Below, in pieces: positions 59,712 through 64,000 of a DNA stretch of 64,000 nt (position 1 is the first letter of the stretch; the number at the start of each line of letters is the position of its first letter). A program made the position numbers and the translations under genes. Location of the stretch: NCBI GenBank assembly GCA_023460035.1, contig JAEWRN010000024.1, forward strand, positions 17,211 through 81,210, read 5' to 3'. This DNA comes from Bacillota bacterium (GTDB lineage: Bacteria; Bacillota; Clostridia; Oscillospirales; Ruminococcaceae). The notes under the pieces are model-generated. The model was not told where the DNA came from, did no database searches, and saw nothing but the letters and a program-made list of their open reading frames with translations.

Positions 59712-60667
59712 AACTTGCTTTTTTATACGCCGGGCAAGGTGCCCAGCACCCCGGCATGGGCAAAGATTTATACGGCGCTTACCCCGCGTTTCGCGCGGCG
59801 TTTGACGCAGCGGCTGCCGCCGTGCCGTTTGATTTAAAAGCCCTGTGCTTTGAAGGGCCTGCCCAGCAGCTTGCCGACACCCGGTACACCCAGCCCTGCA
59901 TGGTAGCCTTTGCCGCGGGTGTCACCGCCGTGTTGCAGCAGGCGGACATTGTGCCCGCCGCCGTTGCCGGCCTTAGCCTTGGCGAATACTCGGCGCTGTG
60001 CGCCGCCGGGGTGTTCACCGCCCCCGCCGCCACGGCGCTGGCTGCCTTTCGCGGGCATGCCATGGCCACCGCGGTCACAGGCCGCGCCTGCGGCATGGCC
60101 GCCATTTTGGGCCTTGGGCGCGAAGCGCTAGAGGCAGTTTGTCAAACTGCCTCTAGCGCCGGGGTGGTACAGATTGCAAACTACAACTGCCCCGGCCAGC
60201 TGGTGATTGGCGGCGATGAAGCCGCCGTGCAGCTGGCCTGCACGCTGGCAAAAGAGGCGGGCGCAAAGCGCTGCCTGCCGCTGGCGGTGTCCGGCCCGTT
60301 TCACACTTCGCTGATGGCCCCGGCGGGCGACGCACTGCGCGCGCGGCTTGCCGGGATGCCGCTGCAAAAACCGCTGATACCGGTTTATTTTAACTGCCTT
60401 GGCGGGCCCATGCGGCCGGGTGACACCATCCCTGCCCTGCTGGAACAGCAGGTGCAAAGCCCCGTTTATTTTGAAGACCTGCTGCGCCGCTTACAGCAGG
60501 ACGGCATCGACACCGTGCTGGAAATTGGCCCGGGCCGGGTGCTGAGCGGCTTTGTGAAAAAAACACTCGCGCTGCCCCCGCAGCGCAGCTTCGCCGCCGA
60601 AACCGCAGCCGAGCTTGCCGCGGTGCTGGCCGCATTACAGGAGGGCCCCGATGCAGCAACAACCTGA
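59708..60667 (+). CDS. fabD: Malonyl-CoA:ACP transacylase
   Basis: 319 residues from TTG 59708, which lies seven bases after GGAGGG and overlaps the previous stop (TTGA). Nucleophile S90 in GLSLGEYSAL, where most enzymes have GHSLGE, and the histidine in SGPFHTSLM; AFLYAGQGAQ at the start. Supplies malonyl-ACP. A perfect 35-nt palindrome lies within the gene at 60125-60159 without changing the protein length. Confidence 0.95.
   Translation: MKLAFLYAGQGAQHPGMGKDLYGAYPAFRAAFDAAAAAVPFDLKALCFEGPAQQLADTRYTQPCMVAFAAGVTAVLQQADIVPAAVAGLSLGEYSALCAAGVFTAPAATALAAFRGHAMATAVTGRACGMAAILGLGREALEAVCQTASSAGVVQIANYNCPGQLVIGGDEAAVQLACTLAKEAGAKRCLPLAVSGPFHTSLMAPAGDALRARLAGMPLQKPLIPVYFNCLGGPMRPGDTIPALLEQQVQSPVYFEDLLRRLQQDGIDTVLEIGPGRVLSGFVKKTLALPPQRSFAAETAAELAAVLAALQEGPDAATT
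60125..60159. repeat. Perfect 35-nt palindrome inside fabD
   Basis: Arms of 17 nt (60125-60141, starting GCGCTAGAGGCAG, and 60143-60159) are exact complements around one central T. It encodes part of REALEAVCQTASSAG. Confidence 0.95.
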
Positions 60668-61397
60668 ACGCGCACTGATTACCGGCGGCAGCCGCGGCAT
60701 TGGCCGCGCCATTGCGCTTGCGCTTGCCGCCACCGGCGCCGCCGTTGTCGTAAATTATGCGGGCAACAAAACCGAAGCCGAAAAAACCGTGCAAGCCTGC
60801 CTTGCCGCAGGCGCGGCGGACGCTTTTGCTTTGCAGGCCGACATTGCAGACGAAGCACAGGCGGCGGCGCTGATTGCCGAAACGGCCGCCCGTTTGGGCG
60901 GGCTGGATATCCTCGTCAACAACGCGGGCATTACCCGCGACGGGTTGCTGGTGCGGCTTTCTGCCGCGCAGTTTGGCGAAGTGCTGGCCACCAACTTGCA
61001 GGGCGCGTTTCACTGCATGAAAGCCGCCGCCCGCCCCATGATGAAACAGCGGTACGGGCGCATCCTCAATATCGCCAGTGTGGTGGGGGTGCGCGGCAAC
61101 GCCGGGCAGGCAAACTATGCCACCAGCAAGGCCGGGTTGATTGGCCTTGCCAAAAGCGCCGCCAAAGAGCTGGCGGGCCGCGGCATCACCGTCAACTGCC
61201 TTGCCCCCGGTTTTATTGAAACCGATATGACCGGCGTGCTGGGCGAGGCCGTGCGCGAAAAAATTCTCGCCGGAATCCCCGCCGGTGCGTTTGGCACCCC
61301 GGCGGACGTTGCCGCCGCCGCCGTATTTTTGTCCTCCCGCAGTGCGGGCTACATCACCGGGCAGGTGCTGTGTGTCGACGGCGGCATGGCCATGTGA
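60651..61397 (+). CDS. fabG: 3-oxoacyl-ACP reductase
   Basis: 248 residues, classical short-chain dehydrogenase. Cofactor loop TGGSRGIGRA (11-20), NNAG, and the Ser-Tyr-Lys set in NIASVVGVRGNAGQANYATSK. Start at ATG 60651 after CAGGAGGGCCCCG; overlaps fabD by 17 nt. Confidence 0.95.
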   Translation: MQQQPERALITGGSRGIGRAIALALAATGAAVVVNYAGNKTEAEKTVQACLAAGAADAFALQADIADEAQAAALIAETAARLGGLDILVNNAGITRDGLLVRLSAAQFGEVLATNLQGAFHCMKAAARPMMKQRYGRILNIASVVGVRGNAGQANYATSKAGLIGLAKSAAKELAGRGITVNCLAPGFIETDMTGVLGEAVREKILAGIPAGAFGTPADVAAAAVFLSSRSAGYITGQVLCVDGGMAM

Positions 61398-61411
61398 ACA
61401 GGAGGAACCCT

Positions 61412-62656
61412 ATGGAACAAAGACGTGTCGTCATCACCGGCATGGGCGCCATTACCCCGCTGGGGCTGACCCTTACCGAAAGCTGGGCCGCCGTGCGGGC
61501 AAACCGCTGCGGCATTGGGCCCATCACCCAATATGACACCACCAATCAAAAGGTGACGCTGGCTGGCGAAGTGAAAAATTTTGACCCCGCCGCCTGCATC
61601 GATAAGCGCGAGGTGCGCAAGCTGGACCGCAACGTGCAGTTTGCCCTTGCCGCCGCAGACGAAGCGATGGGCCAGAGCGGCCTTGCCCCAGAACAAGAGG
61701 CCCTGACCCGCTGCGCGGTGTTTTTTGCAAGCGGCATCGGCGGCTTTGCCACCACCCAGCAAGAATGCCTGAAGGGCGAAGAAAAGGGGTACGACCGTGT
61801 GTCGCCCTATTTCATCCCAATGGCCATTGCCAACATGGCGGCAGGCAACCTTGCCATTCGCTATGGGTTTTTGGGCATGTGCACCTGCCCGGTAACGGCC
61901 TGCGCATCGGGCACCAACGCGGTGGGCGACGCGTTTCGCCATGTGCGGGACGGCTATGCCGACGTGGCGCTGTGCGGCGGGGCCGAGGCCACCATCACGT
62001 CCCTTGCGGTCGGCGGCTTTACATCGCTGCACGCGCTGCACACCGGGCAAGACCCGCTGCGCGCGTCAATCCCGTTTGATGCCGAGCGCAGCGGCTTTGT
62101 GATGGGCGAGGGCGCCGGTGCGCTGGTGCTGGAGGAATACACCCACGCGCTGCGGCGCGGCGCGACGATTTTGGCCGAAGTGGCGGGCTACGGCGCCAGC
62201 TGTGACGCCTACCACATTACGGCCCCCGCCCCCGGCGGCAGCGGCGCGGCGCGGGCGATGCGCCTTGCGCTGGATGACGCCGCCCTTGCGCCCGAAGCCA
62301 TCGGCTACATCAACGCGCACGGCACCTCTACCCCGATGAACGACGCGGGCGAGACCGCGGCCGTGAAGCTGGCGTTTGGCGCGCACGCGTCGGCGCTTGC
62401 CATCAGCTCGACCAAATCGATGACCGGGCACCTGCTGGGGGCTTCGGGCGCGGTGGAGGCCGCCTTTACCGCGCTGGCACTGCGCGACGGGTTTTTACCC
62501 GCAACGCTGCACTATGCCGTGCCGGATAAAGACTGCGACCTTGACGTGGTGCCCTGCACCGGGCGCGCTGCCGACATCCGGGCCGCGATGTCAAACTCGC
62601 TGGGCTTTGGCGGGCACAACGCCAGCATTATTTTAAAAAAGTGGGAGGGCGCGTAA
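61412..62656 (+). CDS. fabF: 3-oxoacyl-ACP synthase II
   Basis: 414 residues. Elongating condensing enzyme with catalytic C164 in VTACASGTNA and histidines in INAHGTSTPMND and KSMTGHLLGASGA. Start at ATG 61412 after ACAGGAGGAACCCT, 14 nt after fabG. Confidence 0.96.
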   Translation: MEQRRVVITGMGAITPLGLTLTESWAAVRANRCGIGPITQYDTTNQKVTLAGEVKNFDPAACIDKREVRKLDRNVQFALAAADEAMGQSGLAPEQEALTRCAVFFASGIGGFATTQQECLKGEEKGYDRVSPYFIPMAIANMAAGNLAIRYGFLGMCTCPVTACASGTNAVGDAFRHVRDGYADVALCGGAEATITSLAVGGFTSLHALHTGQDPLRASIPFDAERSGFVMGEGAGALVLEEYTHALRRGATILAEVAGYGASCDAYHITAPAPGGSGAARAMRLALDDAALAPEAIGYINAHGTSTPMNDAGETAAVKLAFGAHASALAISSTKSMTGHLLGASGAVEAAFTALALRDGFLPATLHYAVPDKDCDLDVVPCTGRAADIRAAMSNSLGFGGHNASIILKKWEGA

Positions 62657-62657
62657 C

Positions 62658-63083
62658 ATGACGCTGGATTCGAACGAGATCATGCAGGTGTTGCCGCACC
62701 GGTTTCCGTTTCAGCTGGTGGACCGCATTACTGAATGCGAGCCCGGCGTGCGGGCCGTGGGGCGCAAATGCGTCACGGTAAACGAGCAGTTTTTTTGCGG
62801 GCATTTCCCCGAAAAGCACGTGATGCCCGGCGTGTTACTTTTAGAGGCGCTGGCGCAGGTGGGCGCCGTGGCACTGCTGACCGAAGCAGAAAACAAGGGC
62901 AAGCTGGTGCTGTTTGGCGGGGTAAAGCACGCGCGGTTTAAACGGCAGGTGACCCCCGGCGACGTATTGCAGCTGGAATGCACGCTGACGGCGCGCCGCG
63001 GTGCGGTGGGCATGGGCAAAGCCGTCGCGCGGGTGGACGGCGCGGTTGCGGCCATGGCAGAGCTGACCTTTGCACTGGCCTGA
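62658..63083 (+). CDS. fabZ: 3-hydroxyacyl-ACP dehydratase
   Basis: 141 residues, hot-dog fold. VLPHRFPFQLVDR, catalytic histidine in CGHFPEKHVMPG and glutamate in LLLEALAQVG. One nucleotide after the fabF stop; GGGAGGGCGCGTAAC provides the ribosome site. Last biosynthetic gene of the operon. No FabM/FabA-type isomerase is present, so unsaturated chains must be made otherwise. Confidence 0.96.
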   Translation: MTLDSNEIMQVLPHRFPFQLVDRITECEPGVRAVGRKCVTVNEQFFCGHFPEKHVMPGVLLLEALAQVGAVALLTEAENKGKLVLFGGVKHARFKRQVTPGDVLQLECTLTARRGAVGMGKAVARVDGAVAAMAELTFALA

Positions 63084-63107
63084 CCGTCGCCACTTTTAGG
63101 GCCGCCG

Positions 63108-63142
63108 GTGCCGGCAGTTTTTCGCCGCCCGGCACTTTTTTT
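63108..63142 (+). terminator. Terminator after fabZ
   Basis: GTGCCGG (63108-63114) and CCGGCAC (63129-63135) followed by seven T's. It separates the regulator from the operon. Confidence 0.8.
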
Positions 63143-63221
63143 GTCACCGGCACTGGCAAGCGCCGGTAAAATACACTATACTAGTAAAAGAACACCCCAC
63201 ACCGAAAGGAGGGCCCGAACC

Positions 63222-63692
63222 ATGCTCGACCATCAATTTGCCGCCGTGTATTCCAAATTCAAGCTGCATTTTTACCGCAAGGTGTTTGCACATTTTGAAG
63301 ACCGGGAAGCGAGCCTGACGACGGTGGAAACCTTTTGCATGGAGATCATTCAGGCGCTTGGCACCCCCACCATCAACGAGTTTGCCAGCTTTGTGCAAAT
63401 CTCGTCGCCCAACGCCGCCTACAAGGTGAACAGCCTCATTCAAAAAGGCTATCTGCGCAAGGTGCGCTCGCAAAGCGACCGGCGCGAATACCACCTTGAA
63501 GTGACCAAAAAGTACATCGACTATTATAATGTAAGCTACCGCTACCTTTCCACCGTGATGGGCCGCATCAAACAGCGGTTTTCTGCGCAGGAGGTCGCCC
63601 AGCTGGAGGAGATGCTGCACGTCATCTCCACCGAGCTGATGCCGGAAATCGACCTGCCGGACCGCGGCGAAGACACCCCGTTTTTGCCCTAA
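63222..63692 (+). CDS. MarR family regulator, FabT-like
   Basis: 156 residues from ATG 63222 (AAAGGAGGGCCCGAACC). Winged helix about 50-115: PTINEFASFVQISSPNAAYKVNSLIQKGYLRKVRSQSDRRE split over the recognition helix and wing. Long helical ends dimerise. Its place after the fab genes and the AT-rich palindromes on the fab promoter support a FabT-like repressor responding to acyl-ACP. It has its own transcription unit with TATACT at 63177-63182 and a weak -35. Confidence 0.87.
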   Translation: MLDHQFAAVYSKFKLHFYRKVFAHFEDREASLTTVETFCMEIIQALGTPTINEFASFVQISSPNAAYKVNSLIQKGYLRKVRSQSDRREYHLEVTKKYIDYYNVSYRYLSTVMGRIKQRFSAQEVAQLEEMLHVISTELMPEIDLPDRGEDTPFLP

Positions 63693-63718
63693 GCTTTACC
63701 CAAAGCACAAAATAAAGC

Positions 63719-63766
63719 AAAAGCCAAAAGCGCCCCTTTTTTGCGGGCAGCTTTTGGCTTTTTTAT
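63719..63766 (+). terminator. Terminator of the MarR gene
   Basis: AAAAGCCAAAAGC and GCTTTTGGCTTTT arms followed by TTTTA. Confidence 0.9.
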
Positions 63767-63904
63767 TGCCCTTGTGGCGGCCCGTTTGCGCGGGACCCGC
63801 CGGGGTTACAAGCCCGCCGGGCCCCACTGCCGTAAGGGGCCTTACCACAGGGTTTGGGCCTGCGTTTTAAAAAATTTGAGGCTTCGGTAGTTTGTGTGGG
63901 TAAC

Positions 63905-64000
63905 TTAGCGGCCCGGGAGCAACAGTTGGACGCACGAACAGGACAGCATGACCATGGCGATCATGTTGTCGGTGTTGCGGAAGCCAAACGCAGTGCGAAT
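63905..64000 (-). pseudogene. C-terminal fragment of a transposase at the window edge
   Basis: On the minus strand the last 31 codons before TAA (63907-63905) read TAFGFRNTDNMIAMVML and then SCSCVQLLLPGR. The AFGFRN segment is typical of the C-terminus of DDE transposases of the ISL3-like kind. The rest lies beyond the edge, so intactness cannot be judged. The gap 63767-63904 holds no recognised feature. Confidence 0.6.

Noticed and set aside
60125..60159. Palindromic element inserted in frame in fabD, like Rickettsia palindromic elements
   Set aside because: The FabD protein has the normal length and normal residues there, so no insertion is apparent; kept only as a palindrome.
1..64000. 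CRISPR array, prophage, rRNA operon or replication origin
   Set aside because: No regularly spaced repeats, phage structural genes, rRNA sequence or DnaA-box cluster was found on reading both strands.

Overview
The window reads as a chromosomal segment of a GC-rich, Gram-positive anaerobe of the Clostridia, probably Oscillospiraceae/Ruminococcaceae. The signs are strong AGGAGG-type ribosome sites, sharply AT-rich promoter regions in GC-rich coding DNA, a threonine T-box leader on thrS, a LicT-type RNA antiterminator site, FabK-type enoyl-ACP reduction, a separate-subunit acetyl-CoA carboxylase and PadR/MarR/LacI/Crp local regulators. The genus assignment is inference. No rRNA, CRISPR array, prophage or conjugative element was seen; mobile DNA is limited to an IS30-type wreck and a transposase tail at the right edge.

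Layout. 1-9.2 kb: 3' part of glycogen phosphorylase, an extradiol dioxygenase/pirin pair, PepD dipeptidase with a ClC channel, and a Crp/Fnr regulator divergent from a DUF606 membrane-protein pair. 9.4-17.4 kb: a six-gene operon (class III aminotransferase, double-domain class II aldolase, FGGY kinase, glutamate dehydrogenase, MFS transporter, TetR) with the logic of an amine-containing polyol or sugar catabolic pathway that I cannot match to a described one; it is the best candidate for a new system. 17.5-24.5 kb: a LacI-controlled ABC importer with two cytoplasmic GH30 glycosidases and twin operators. 24.5-31.1 kb: a MupG-like gene, acetyltransferases, UvsE, a stand-alone Rieske oxygenase, a creatininase-family amidohydrolase and TrmO. 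31.1-38.3 kb: a PadR-controlled ABC exporter whose ATPase carries an amber codon exactly at the signature-motif serine, a CPBP protease, a second PadR coupled to a polyferredoxin membrane protein, a CAT-like acetyltransferase, the IS30 remnant and a cupin. 38.4-48.3 kb: an XRE/peptide deformylase pair, a dienelactone hydrolase, a possible structured RNA, a beta-glucoside PTS operon with a frameshifted licT, small secreted/membrane proteins, an Ltp-repeat protein and tRNA-Arg(CCG). 48.4-52.5 kb: thrS with its T-box leader and a chemoreceptor. 52.8-63.8 kb: the complete fatty-acid synthesis operon acpP-accBCDA-fabH-fabK-(nitronate monooxygenase-like)-fabD-fabG-fabF-fabZ, followed by a MarR/FabT-type regulator.

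Genes work together in compact co-directional operons with 4-30 nt overlaps. Local regulators sit next to their targets and recognisable palindromes lie on their promoters, so regulation can be read more directly here than usual. Two apparent lesions, the amber in the ABC ATPase and the homopolymer frameshift in licT, each disable an otherwise intact gene and should be checked against sequencing error first.
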